Shown here piece after piece: positions 33,201 to 45,200 of a stretch of 64,000 bases of DNA. Position numbers and translations under genes: made by a program. The DNA is from Tupaia tana (lineage: Eukaryota; Chordata; Mammalia; Scandentia; Tupaiidae): assembly GCA_026018925.1 (NCBI GenBank), contig JAKSZU010000016.1:82718059-82782058 (forward strand). The letters run 5' to 3'. The first letter of the stretch is position 1. Every line of letters starts with the position of its first letter. The notes under the pieces were generated by a model, which did not search any database, was not told the DNA's origin, and saw only the letters and a list, made by a program, of their open reading frames with translations.

Positions 33201-36200
33201 CCCCCCAGGGGGGATGGTCACGCCGCAATCCCTTCTCCATTCTCCTCTGGGGATCTTGGGCACGCACGCACACATGCCCGGCGTGAGTTTTAAGCCACCG
33301 GGTCCGGGATGCGAACCGCGGTCGACTACGTGGGAGTCCAGTGACATAGCCATTACACTAACTGCTGGTTCCCCCTGCATGAGTTTTAAGCCATCAGATC
33401 CAGGACTTGAACTGGGGTTGACCACGCAGGAGTCCAGCAACATAGCCACTTCACCATCTGCTGGTCTCCCGGCCCCACCTTTGAACACCGTCAGTTAGGG
33501 GGTTAGGTTTCAGTGTGTAGATGTGGGGGCCAGGCATTCCCACCGGCTCACAGGAGGGATGCGCGGCTCTGCAGCTCCCAAGGAGCGTTTTAGCTGCTCT
33601 GGTGGAGCTGGCCAGGGGCAGAGTTGTCATGCCATCCTGCTCCTCTGTACCCCTCGGACATGGTGGGGATCAGGATGCCACCACAGAGCTGTCCTCTTGT
33701 CACCTGCTACCCAGTTGCCTCCATAGGACTGTGCTTCACAAGAGCCCCTGAAGGAGAAAATGGCTGATGTAAAGCCCTAAGACCAGGGAGGAGTGCCCAA
33801 ACCTCGCGTCAGCGATAGCGAGTGGTACTCCCATCCAGATTGCTCACTTGGTAGTTACTTTTCAGGAGGTTTTTATTTTCTATTTTCTAATTAAAAATTT
33901 TTTGTAAAGTTATCAGCAGGCACATGTACCTGCCAGAGAGAGGGAGGGAAAAGGCACCGCCCACCTCCACGCACACAGGGCATGGTCACACCACAGTCAT
34001 TTCTCCATCTCTCCACCCTGTCCGCACTCAGAGCGTGTAAGCACACATGCCAGGCATGTTTTCCAAGCCGTCAGGGCTGGGGTTCAAACCACGTGGTTGG
34101 CCTAGTGGGGTACAGCTGCCTTAACCACCAGGCCATGGTGCTGGCTCTCAGGTGGGTTTTAATGAGCAAGGAAATCTTGCTCTGTTTGGGGTTTTCTCTG
34201 GTTAAACTAGGCTGGTGTGTCTGGAACTAGTCTGTCCTGGGGAGCACGTGGGGGCTCCGCGCCGGGCCATTTCTGGCCAGTTCAGTCAACGCCAGCGAGC
34301 CCCTGGGCTGTCCGCATACCTCACCCCAGCTCCCCCGGTGCTACGCGTTGGCACTTGGGTTTCTCTCCCCAGGACACTGGCATCGGGATGACACAGGAAG
34401 AGCTGGTGTCCAACCTGGGGACAATTGCCAGGTCAGGGTCAAAGGTAAGCCCAGCTCAGGCATCGCCTCTCCCTTGGGGCAGGGTCTCCTTTCGGGTGGC
34501 CCTGGAGTAAGAGCGGGAGGGACCACGGCAGCACCTGGTGACGGTTAGGTGCAGGGGCAGGGGTTGCATGGTAGGTTCGGGTAGTCGTCTACAGCCGTGG
34601 CGGTTGAAATAAGTACTTTGCTAGACATGGACGGGGTTCCAGGCCCTTCAGTCCGGGTCTAGCACGTTCTGTGAGGGCCTTAGTCAGTGAGCCCTGTGCT
34701 GCATGGGCTGCACCTGGAGATGAGAATGCCCTCGGCATGTTCACAAGAGCAGGGCTGCCGTGTCTGCGGTGTCACGGTTCTTGTCAGAGCGGCTTCATGG
34801 GACTTCCCGGCCAGGAGGGGCATTTCGCTGCCGGTGTGGCTTTGGGGCCCACATCGGGAAGACGAGTTTGGTGGTCAAGGTCTTCTCTTCAGCCGGACAG
34901 GTTGGTGTCTGTGCCGACCTAGGACAAAGGCCAGGCAGCCCTGGGCTGCTGCCCTGGTGCCACTTCTTGGTAGCTGAAGTGTTGGTCCAAAGCGATTCAC
35001 AGAGTTTTTTGTTTATCATTATTGCCAGAAGGTGCATGCATGAGAGAGTGAGTGAGCAGGCGAGCACACTCCTCAGTGGGGCGTGATCACACTGCAGTCC
35101 CTTCTCCCACCTCTCCCTCCTGTCAGGATTTTGGACATGCATGCACACATGCCTGGTATGCTTTTGAAACTGCCAGAGTTCCGCATAGTCGGCCTTGTGG
35201 GACCCGGCTCCCTTCACCACCAGGCCATGGAGTCGGCCCTGTAGAAGTTTCTGCTTTTAAAAACCTGCCATAAACGTGACTTTCCCCTTTGATTATCTGT
35301 GTCCCTGGCAGGGGTAGTGTGTGCTGTCCCGCAGAGTAGCCACCAGTTACATGTATGTTTAGCTGCATTCAAATTAAGCACAGGTTGCAGCTTAGCTCTT
35401 TAGTCATTGGCCACTTTTCACAGGCTCAGCGGCCAGATCTGGTCAGAGATAGTTCCTCTCCAGCGTTGCAGAATGTTCTGCCATATGGCGCTGGGTGGGC
35501 AGTGGGCACAAGCGTTTGGCTTGCTTTGCAGTCTGGGCAACTTTGATCACGTCAGAGTAGGTCGTTTGGGCCATGTGATGCTGTACAGAACAGGCCTGGA
35601 TGCACTGTTTCCCACGAGTTGCTCTGCAGAAGACCAGCCTGGAGTACAGGAGACCAGCCTGCAGTGTAGGAAACAACCTGCAGCAGACTGACCCATAGGA
35701 GAGTGACCTGCAGTGCAGAAGACTGACCTACAGGAGACAGACCTGCAATAGACCCACCTGCAATAGACCCACCTGCAATAGACCCACCTGCAATAGACGA
35801 CCTCTAGTAGACCCACCTGCAGGAGACCCACCTGCAATAGACCCACCTGCAATAGACCCACCTGCAATAGACCCACCTGTAATAGACCCACCTGCAATAG
35901 ACCCACCTGCAATAGACCCACCTGCAATAGACCCACCTGCAGTAGACCCACCTGCAATAGACCCACCTGCAATAGACCCACCTGCAATAGACCCACCTGC
36001 AATAGACGACCTCCAGTAGACCCACCTGCAGTAGACCCACCTGCAGGAGACCCACCTGCAATAGACCCACCTGCAGGAGACTGATGAGGAATGTCCCCTC
36101 TTCCCCACTGACCTGCAGGCCCTGCACAGCCAGGAAGTGCCACTTCAGGCTGCTCCATCTCCCTGCTCAGGTCAGGTCTCTAGTTTCAGCAACAGGCAGC

Positions 36201-39200
36201 ACCCAGGTCTTGTGTACCCAATACAGAGCCACCCCTCCCCAGCTGGAGGCTGTGGTAACAACCCTCATCCTGGGACTCATTCCACACCTGTGAAGGGGGT
36301 CTGGAGTCTTATAGGTGCTGGAGAAACGGCCAGGCAGGGTGCAGTTCTGGGGAGAAGGAGCGCCCCACTAATGGCCCTTACTGCTGTCACAGGCCTTCCT
36401 GGAAGCTCTGCAGAACCAGGCCGAGGCCAGCAGCAAGATCATCGGCCAGTTTGGAGTGGGGTTCTACTCAGCCTTCATGGTGGCTGACAGAGTCGAGGTC
36501 TATTCCCGTGCAGCAGCCCCGGGGAGCCCGGGCTACCAGTGGCTTTCAGATGGGTGAGTACGTGTGGAGCGGCCCCACTGCCACGGGTTTGTCCCCATTC
36601 CTGGGAACACTGGGGCCGTTGTCTCCCAGCCTGCACATGGAATCTAGCCGAAGTCTTGTCACTGAGTTTGGGAAGACTTGGACTTTACTCAGGAAACGTG
36701 GTCATCTCTGGGCTTCTTTGGTGAAACCTGACTTTTCCACTCAGGGAGCCCAGTCTTTGACAGCTCCAGACAGCCCCTGGTCTGTGTGGCCTGGAACACC
36801 AGCCCCGGCCCAGACTGCTCTTCTTGCAATGACACTAGGGCCTCCCTTCTCCCTCTGGCCTGTGCTGTGAGCTGCTTCCTAGCCTTCCAACTGGGGCTCT
36901 GGCAGAGTGTGGAGCGTCAGAGGCGTTTTGGGAGGTGGGGAGGTTGGGAGATTCTCCTGCCATCTGCACCACCAGGCTGAGGCCTCCTGTCAGCACTCCG
37001 TCCTGGGGGCAGCGTCTCCCCTGTAGGTTAGGAGGATGAATATGCCTTAACAAGGGTTAGCGTTTTTGACAGTGGCCCCAAACTGCATTCCTGAACCAGG
37101 CTTTCCTGACTGCACCTGGCAGTACAGCTGGGACAAGAGACCTTGTGGTGGCTCGCACCCGCCCTCAGTCAAAATAAGATGGCCATTTAATTTTGAGCAC
37201 GCAGCGCCCAGAGTGAGCGCGGCCGAGGTGTCTGCTGTGCTCGCTCCGAACCGCAGGCGTGGTTTCTGCTCTTCTGAGGGGGCCTTCGTTTCTCTCAGGC
37301 GTCTGCACCAAATCCGGTGCCCTGGCCTGGGAGGTTCCCCGGCAGGTGCCAGGATCGCGCGTGCCTACCCCGCAGCCGTCACGGCTCCAGGCGTCCATTT
37401 GGCGGCCTCAGGCTCTGTGGTTTCCCTCCTCATGTTGGTTTGGGTCCCGCCCGAGCCAGGCCACAGGAAAGGCAACAGCTGCCGGCGAGGGTGTGCGAGC
37501 CGCCGGGCAGACCTCCCCACCCTCCTTTCACCTTAGCTCTGGAGTGTTCGAGGTCGCTGAAGCTTCAGGAGTTAGAGCCGGAACGAAAATAGTCATCCAT
37601 CTCAAGCCAGACTGCAGGGAGTTTGCCAGTGAGGCCCGGGTTCGAGGTGAGCGGGAACCCGAGCCCCAAGTTGGCCCTGGGAATGTCTGTGGGCGACCCC
37701 TCAGGCTGGGACGGGGCCTCCACCTGCCGTGTTTTACCAGATCTTCCAAGTAAGGGGTGCAAGGGGAGAGCCGTGGGGAGTGGGCAGCTTCTGGACCAGA
37801 GAAGGCTGCCCACCAGGTCTGTGTGGGACAGAGGCCTCTAGTCCCAGGCTGTGAGACTGGGGACAAGGTGCACTGGCAGACAGGCAGCTGGCCAGCAGGG
37901 CCCCACTTCCACCCAGGGGCAGCACAGTCACAGGGGGCTGGACTCGGGGGTCGGGCTCCAGGTCAGGCTCCGCCGCCGTCACCACACAATGGACAGCAGG
38001 GACAGGTGTGCCTGCTGAGCCCCTGAGCCGTGCCCGCCTGGAGCAGCACATTCTGTCTCTGTTCTCTTGCAGACGTGGTAACGAAGTACAGCAACTTTGT
38101 CAGCTTCCCCCTGTACCTCAACGGAAGGCGCATCAACACCCTGCAGGTGAGGCCTGGGCCACCGGCCCTGCTGGCCGCACCACCATCTGCATTTCTGGGG
38201 ACGCGGGCCAGGACAGGCTGTGCGAGGCTGTCCAGACCTAGCACGTGCTGTTCTTTGTGCAGAAATAAGGTCTGGGGGTGTGGACGGGTCCCACCCACAT
38301 CCCCTGGGTTCAGGGTTCATTGCGCTGTGGTTCACAGGACAGACAGGCCCTCCCTAGGTGTGCAGGGCAGTGTTTCTGGTAACTTCAGAGATGTGCGGTC
38401 GTCACACAGGCCACATTAGAGCATTACCATCACCCCAAAAGCCAACTGGTGCCCATTAGGGCTCACTGTGAATCTTCCCGTCTGTCAGCCTCCTCTGGGA
38501 GTTTTACGGGAATGGAGTTGGACAGCAGGAGGCCCCAGGAAGGGCTGCTCTCACTGCGCAGTGTGTCTTTCTGGCTCGGCCGCACCAAGGGGTGTGTCGT
38601 GTCCCTCTCGTGCTGAGTAACGGTCCACCCTGTGCGTGGGCCGTGGTGTTCACTTACCCACCCTGTGGACGCTGTTCGTTCTCACTGTCGGATCTTGTCT
38701 CTGGTTGGCCCTTCCTGATGCCTTGTCCTAGGAGGGGGCATTTGGCTCCAGAGCCTTCTGCGTGTCCCACTGCCCCCGACCCAGTGCGGGAGGCGGTGGG
38801 CAGGGATGGAGGGAGGGCTTGCACCAGAGGCACCCCGGTGGCCGGTTGAGGCCTGAGCCCCACGCGCTCAGCTCCGTGCAGTTGTCAGGAAGGTTTGCTT
38901 CTAACACGACGTTTGTCCTTGTTTCTAGGCCATCTGGATGATGGACCCCAAGGACGTCAGCGACTGGCAGCACGAGGAATTCTACCGCTACGTGGCTCAG
39001 GCCTACGACAAGCCCCGCTACACCTTACACTACAGGACAGACGCCCCGCTCGGCATCCGGAGCATCTTCTATGTGCCCGAGGCGGTGAGGCACACTGCTC
39101 AGCTGGCTGTGCCCTGGTGGACTTGGCAGCCAGGGTCTCCTGCTGCTGAGCAGGCCTCGGGGCCATGGTGGTGTGGCAGGTGCAGCACATCGCCCGCTGG

Positions 39201-42200
39201 GGGCAGCCCAGTGCAGGTGCCCCACCTGGGGAGTTTGGCAGCACCGAGCAGGAAACAGACAGATGCCGTGGGCAAGTGAGCCCTGATCCCCTGGTCCTCA
39301 ACAGACCGTATGGGGCGGGGATGTGTCAGGCAGTGGAGCAGAGAGCTCTGGCCTTACCTGGGCTCCGGGGCTCAGCGAACCCTGGGATGGTGGTTCAGGG
39401 CGCCTGGGGAGGGGCCGTTGGAGCAGCTGCCTGGGCTTGTTCAGCCGTCCAGGCTCACAGGATGGGGGGCAGTTGTTCCTGGTGCCCTGGGAAGGGGACA
39501 CTGGCCAGTCCACCACGTCAGCACAGGCCACTTCTCCCCTCAGACTCTCTGATTCACGCGGACAGTCTGACGAATCCTGCAGTAAATAAACCAGCTTAGG
39601 CATAAAACCCTGCGTTTCCTGCCTTTGTCTGCCTGAGCCCTCTTTGTTTTTAAAGAATTATTTTATTTAATTTTGCTTATTCATTCATTTATTTTTTAAT
39701 TTGACCAGAGAGAGAGAGGGAAAATGAAAAATCAAGCCACCAGGTCCAGGACTTGAACTATGGCCAGCCATGTGGGAGTGTCCAGCACCTTAACCACCAT
39801 GCCACCAGCTGGCCCCTGCCTGAGCCCTCTTAATGCCCCACATTCTTAGTATCCATTTTGGAAACAGCTGGGCTGGTCCTCGTTGCCCCAGGTACAGCCC
39901 ACAGACCAGAGTCAGCATCTCCTGGGCCTTGTCTCAGGACACCCACGAGATGGTATGGAGTTAGGGTGTGCGAGGCAGTGGCGCCCAGTGGGGATCAGTA
40001 GGCGCGCTCCCTGAGGCCGGCCAGGACCTGCCTCCTACTCTGCTGCCCTGTAGTCTCGGCCGCTGCAGTAAAAAGGCCCCACGGATAATGTGCATCTGCA
40101 CAGACAACGTGCCCACGTCCCAGCAACTGCAAATTCTAGCTTGGAATTCGAATTTCATACCTTTTGTTGTTTATTTTTTGTTTTGCTATAGGGCGCTTGC
40201 ACTTGCTAGAGAGAGAGAAACAGAAACAGAGATAAAGTGAGAAATCACCTTCCACGGGAGATGGCCACGCTGCAGCCCCTTCTCTGTTCTCCTTGAGGGA
40301 TTCTGTGCCTGCATGCACATGCACCTGGCCATGTAGAATTCAGCCACCTTAACCTGCACGCTTTCCTGTCAGCCTCTGAATTTCATATCTCTTACATACC
40401 ATAAAATATTATCTTGATTTTTCAAACCATTTTTCCAAACCATTTAGAAATGTTTTTAGTCTCCACAGATAGAGTGAGCCAGTTTTGGGCTGGGCTGGGT
40501 GTGCCGACCCCAGGCCCATCCCAAAGTTGGCCTTGGTGCTCGTCTTCATGTGTTTACATCCTCACGAGGAATGCCCTGGAAGGTCAGCTGCAGAGGAGGC
40601 CACCCCATCCCTGTGGAGCTGAGGCCGGGGTGTGGCGTGAGGCATCCTTCCTGGACTTAAGGCTTCTGACACACACAGGCATGGCTGGTGTCATGGCAGA
40701 GGGCACCACGGGGCACACACAGGCATGGCTGGTGTCACGGCAGAGGGCACCACGGGGCACACACAGGCATGGCTGGTGTCACGGCAGAGGGCACCGCGGG
40801 ACACACACAGGCATGGCTGGTGTCACGGCAGAGGGCACCGCGGGACACACACAGGCATGGCTGGTGTCACGGCAGAGGGCACCGCGGGACGCACACCTCT
40901 GGCCTTTCTGGGCCTCCGTTTGCCCTGTGCCTGCCCTACGCCACCCTGCTCCGGGAGGGGTGGCTCTTTGAACCCTACCATTGGGTTCTGCCTCGTGTGG
41001 CTGAGGTGGGTTCTGCCATGGCTGCCTGACAGCCCTCCTCTTGCCCTCAGAAACCATCCATGCTCGACGTGAGCCGGGAGCTGGGCTCCAGCATCGCTCT
41101 GTACAGCCGCAAGGTCCTCATCCAGACCAAGGCCACGGACATCCTGCCCAAGTGGCTGCGCTTCGTCCGAGGTACGTGGCCGGGCCGCTCGGTGGCCAGG
41201 CGGCTGGCCAGACTTGCCAAGCAGCTGGGCAAGAAGCGTCCCTTCCTCGATGCGGGGCGTAGTGGATCTAGGGGAGCACAGGGGTGTTCAGATCCAGTTC
41301 TTTCAGTGTTTAGCAGTGTTGCCTGAATTTCCCGTTTACATGTGCGTTGTGTTGAATCTGAGATTATAGGCTAGTAAAGAATTCAGTGTTATTTATTTTG
41401 TCTTAACACAGAAAGGGGCAAACTAGCCACAAACAGCTATATTTTTTGGCTGTAGGCCATGTTCACTTGCCAGAGACAAAGAGAAGGAATGTGAGAAATC
41501 ACCCCCCAAGGGGGTGGCCATGCCGCAACCCCTTCTCCATTATATTCTTGGAATTTTAGGCGCATATTCATATGGGTCCAACATGATTTTCAAGCCACTG
41601 GGCTTAGGGCTCTAACTAGTTGGCCACATTGGAGTCCAGGGCCTTAACCACCATGCCACCTGCTGGCACCAATAGAATTTTTAACATAAGACCAGGATGT
41701 GGTTTTAAAGTGTGGGGCAGGTTCTGGGTGGTGGTGCTGCCCGGCTGTGGCCTCAAGTCACATCTGTGTGATCTGACTTGGGGAGACGAGCAGGCCTCGG
41801 AGCGTGCTGAGCGCTGCCAGCCTCCTCGTCCCTCACTCCCTCACCCCATGGCACATGGGAGAGTAGGCCGCAGAAGCATAGGGCAGTCCAGCACACGGAG
41901 GACCTGAGCAGTGGTGCAGGCCATGGGAGACCACCTGACCGGCCGTTTCTCCCAGGTGTGGTGGACAGCGAGGACATCCCCCTGAACCTCAGCCGGGAGC
42001 TCCTGCAGGAAAGCGCCCTCATCAGGTGAGCCTTGGATGGGGCTGTCGGGCTTCAGCTGAGGAGGCCCCTTCACCACTTAGCAGAGGGCCCAGGCCTTGG
42101 CTCACAGGAGCTGAGAGCAGAGTGAAAAGCTGGGGGAGCCTGGCCTCATGGGGGCCCTGCGGGTTTCCAGGCAACTGGCCTGGCCTCCAGGGCACATTCT

Positions 42201-45200
42201 TGAACAGCTCGGTGTGTGAGCCAGAAGTTCGGGGATGACCGGTCACGTCAGGATGGAGACTAGAAAGGGAGAGGCTGAGAGCTGGAGCAGGCCAGGCCTC
42301 TGCAGGCAGACGGGCCCCGGCCTGATGGCCATCTGAGCAGGCCTGGCCTGTGTGAGGTGGCGTGTCCCCAGCGGTGGGAGTCTCAGCACAGTGAGTCGCT
42401 GAGGTTCCAGGCTTGCCCAATGATGTCTTTTTTATTCGCTGTGTGTGTGCTCCCTAGAGAGAGACAAGGGTGGGAGTGGGGTGGTAAGAAAGCACCCCCA
42501 TGGGATGGTCACAGCCCAATCCTTTCTCCATTTCTGCTACTTTTTGGTGTTTTGGGCATGTGGGAGGGTTTTGTTTTGTTTTTCGGAGAGGTTTTTGCTA
42601 TAGGGCACATGCACTCACCAGAAAGACAGACAGAGACAGAAAGCGAGAAATCACCCCCCAGGGAGAATGGCCACGCTGCAGTTCCTTCTCCTCCCTTCTC
42701 CTCTCGGGATCCTGGGCACACATGCACACGCACTCGGCTTGAGTTTAAGCCACCAGGTCCAGGACTCAAACAGCTGTCGACTACATGGGAGTCCAGTGAC
42801 ATAGCCATTACGCCTACACTGGTCCCTGTTTATGACTGTTTTAGAGTTCTGGTGCCACAGCAAAAAGCCTGGCCCACAAACCCTAGCACACTCAGGACTA
42901 CGTCCCGAAGTGTCATTCCTACCGTGGGAACGGCTGACCCAAAGGGTAGCTCCGTTCTCCGCTGGGGCCTCTGTTGCAGGGATCCTTCTACAGAGGGTGC
43001 TGTTCTCGTGCCCACCTCTGGGGGTGCTTGCACCTCGCCGTGCTGCCCCTGGCTGGCCACTGCCAGGCGTCCTCTTTGCCCTCAGTTGGGCCCAGGACGG
43101 CAGGTGGCTGCTTGCATCTCCTTGATCACTGGTGAACTCAGCGTGGTTTCCTGCCTTCCTGGCTGCTGGTGTTTTGGACCTTGCTATTCATGTTAATGAA
43201 CTTCTGTCCTGTAGGAAACTCCGGGATGTTTTACAGCAGAGGCTAATAAAGTTCTTCATTGACCAGAGTAAAAGAGACGCCGAGAAATACGCCAAGTTCT
43301 TTGACGATTACGGCATGTTCATGAGGGAGGGCATCGTGACCACTGCCGAGCAGGAGGTCAAGGTAGGGCTGTGCGGCAGACCTCACTCTGATCTGCCTTG
43401 GCCCGGGCTGTGGAGGTGACCCTGGACTCATGGAGCCCCAGCCGGTGTAGCGGCCCGGAAGAGGCTTCGGCGAGCTCATCGCCGACAGACGGTCCTGCAG
43501 CTCCCAGCACAGCCCAGGCTGTGGCATCTCCCCCGGGCTGCAGCACCCAGCAGGTCGGCTAGGGGTCGCCTGCGCCTTTAAGAAGCTCACTGGTTTGTGA
43601 TGTGTGTGCTTGCTGACAGGCCTGTGGTGTGTGCCACGCCGGGGACCTGGTTTTCCCCACCTGTCTGCTCTGTCCACCTGAGTCCCAGGCAGGTCCTTTG
43701 ATCAGGACCTACCGTGGTGTCCTCTGCACGCTGTCCCTTGTTGTCCTACACTTGTACCACTCCTGTGCCATCCCAGCTTAGATGAGGCAGCGTCCAGGCT
43801 GGTGGCCATGGGGCCCAGGCTCCCAGCGTGCTCATCCCCTGGGTTCCAGGCCACACCTGTGCTGAGCTGGCAGCCCTGCCCTCAGTCTTACCCACACTAC
43901 ACCTGCTGGCCACCATTAGCTGCTGTGCAGTGGGCTGTGAGCAGGCTGGAGAGTGGGTGTCATGGGTCCTCGTGCCTGCTGGAGCCAGGGTTTGACACTG
44001 CTGGAACGCCTGGGGCCAGGGCCGTGGACGCCCAGCACAGTGACCTGCCCTTTGTCTGCAGGAAGACATAGCCAGGCTGCTGCGCTACGAGTCCTCAGCG
44101 CTGCCCGCCGGGCAGCTGACCAGTCTCGCGGACTACGCCGCCCGCATGCAGGCTGGCAGCCGCAGCATCTACTACCTGTGCGCCCCCAGCCGGCACCTGG
44201 CCGAACACTCGCCCTACTACGAGGCCATGAAGCAGAAGGATACGGAGGTGGGTGACTGGCAGGGTGGGGCGAGGCTCCACGGTACCCTGCCCCATGCCAG
44301 GCCTCTCTGCACCGTCTTCCCCATGGGGCTGGGACCAGGACAGGGTGGTCTGAGTGCTGCGAGGGAGGGCTTGAACTTCCCGGCCTAGGGCTGAGTAGAG
44401 AACGGCCAGAGGTACTTGGGAACTGGAGGGTGAGCAGCGTGAGTTGGGTCCTCGGGCAGAGGCCAGCACCTTGCTTCCTGGGCGGTGATGGGGGAACGTC
44501 TCTGCTGCTGGCCCACCGGCCTCCCTCAGAACTCCCTAGTGCACCTTCTGACTCCACGAGGCCAAGGGCCCGGGGTCCCGTTGGCTGTTGGCTGCGGCCT
44601 TTGCCTCTCACCTCCACGTCCTCCTTCCTGTCGTGGGCGGAGGTCTCCTGGTCCTGACGAGTGTCTGGGCCGCAGGTTCTCTTCTGCTACGAGCAGTTTG
44701 ACGAGCTGACCCTGCTGCACCTCCGTGAGTTTGACAAGAAGAAGCTGATCTCCGTGGAGACAGACATTGTTGTCGACCACTACAAGGAGGAGAAGTTTGA
44801 GGACAGGTCCCCAGGTCAGCATCCTTTCCTCTGCCAGGGCCGGGACCAGGTGATGCGGTCAGGGGCTGACGCCACTCTCCTGCAAGGAAATTGTCTCTGG
44901 GTTTCCTGGGGTTTCTCTCTTCGAATGGGTCTGGGTCGCCAGCCTACACGGCTGTCCAGTGAGTGGACGACGCCCCATTTAGATCCCGGGGCTTCTCTGG
45001 CGCCTCTCACACGGCTTCCTGCAGTGGAACGTGCTTCCTGAGAGAACCTGAGTTGCCACGTGAGAGCCGTAACAAAATCCGTGGGCCTTAGGCCGACCAT
45101 GTCCTCTCTGAGGCAGGAGTCGTTGCCGAGAAGAGTCGTTGCCGTGGCAGGACATCTGCATTGGGTGTTGGCCATCTGGGCACGTGCAGGGCGCGGAGTC

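Larger units (their letters stand above)
28373..34372 (+). other. TRAP1: TRAP1 intron 4
   Basis: This 6.0-kb intron is the most repeat-rich in the gene, with more than a dozen SINEs, a Z-DNA-type tract and two short foldback hairpins. The unique parts (31810-32220, 33480-33880) show no exon. Confidence 0.85.
34445..36392 (+). other. TRAP1: TRAP1 intron 5
   Basis: It holds one old SINE (35003-35239) and a large minisatellite (35628-36115). The rest is unique with no supported exon. Confidence 0.8.

Noticed and set aside
35547..36158. Minus-strand frame of 203 codons, and others, made of VGLLQ or AGGSI repeats
   Set aside because: These frames are the 15-bp minisatellite read in frame. A period divisible by three removes stops automatically, and there is no start context or homology.
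40677..40895. Regular 44-bp repeats as a CRISPR array
   Set aside because: The whole unit is repeated with no distinct spacers, and the DNA is mammalian. It is a minisatellite.
42357..43196. Plus-strand frame of 279 codons in TRAP1 intron 11
   Set aside because: About half is reversed SINE sequence. Similar peptides (such as [18 protein letters not shown]) recur wherever this SINE occurs.
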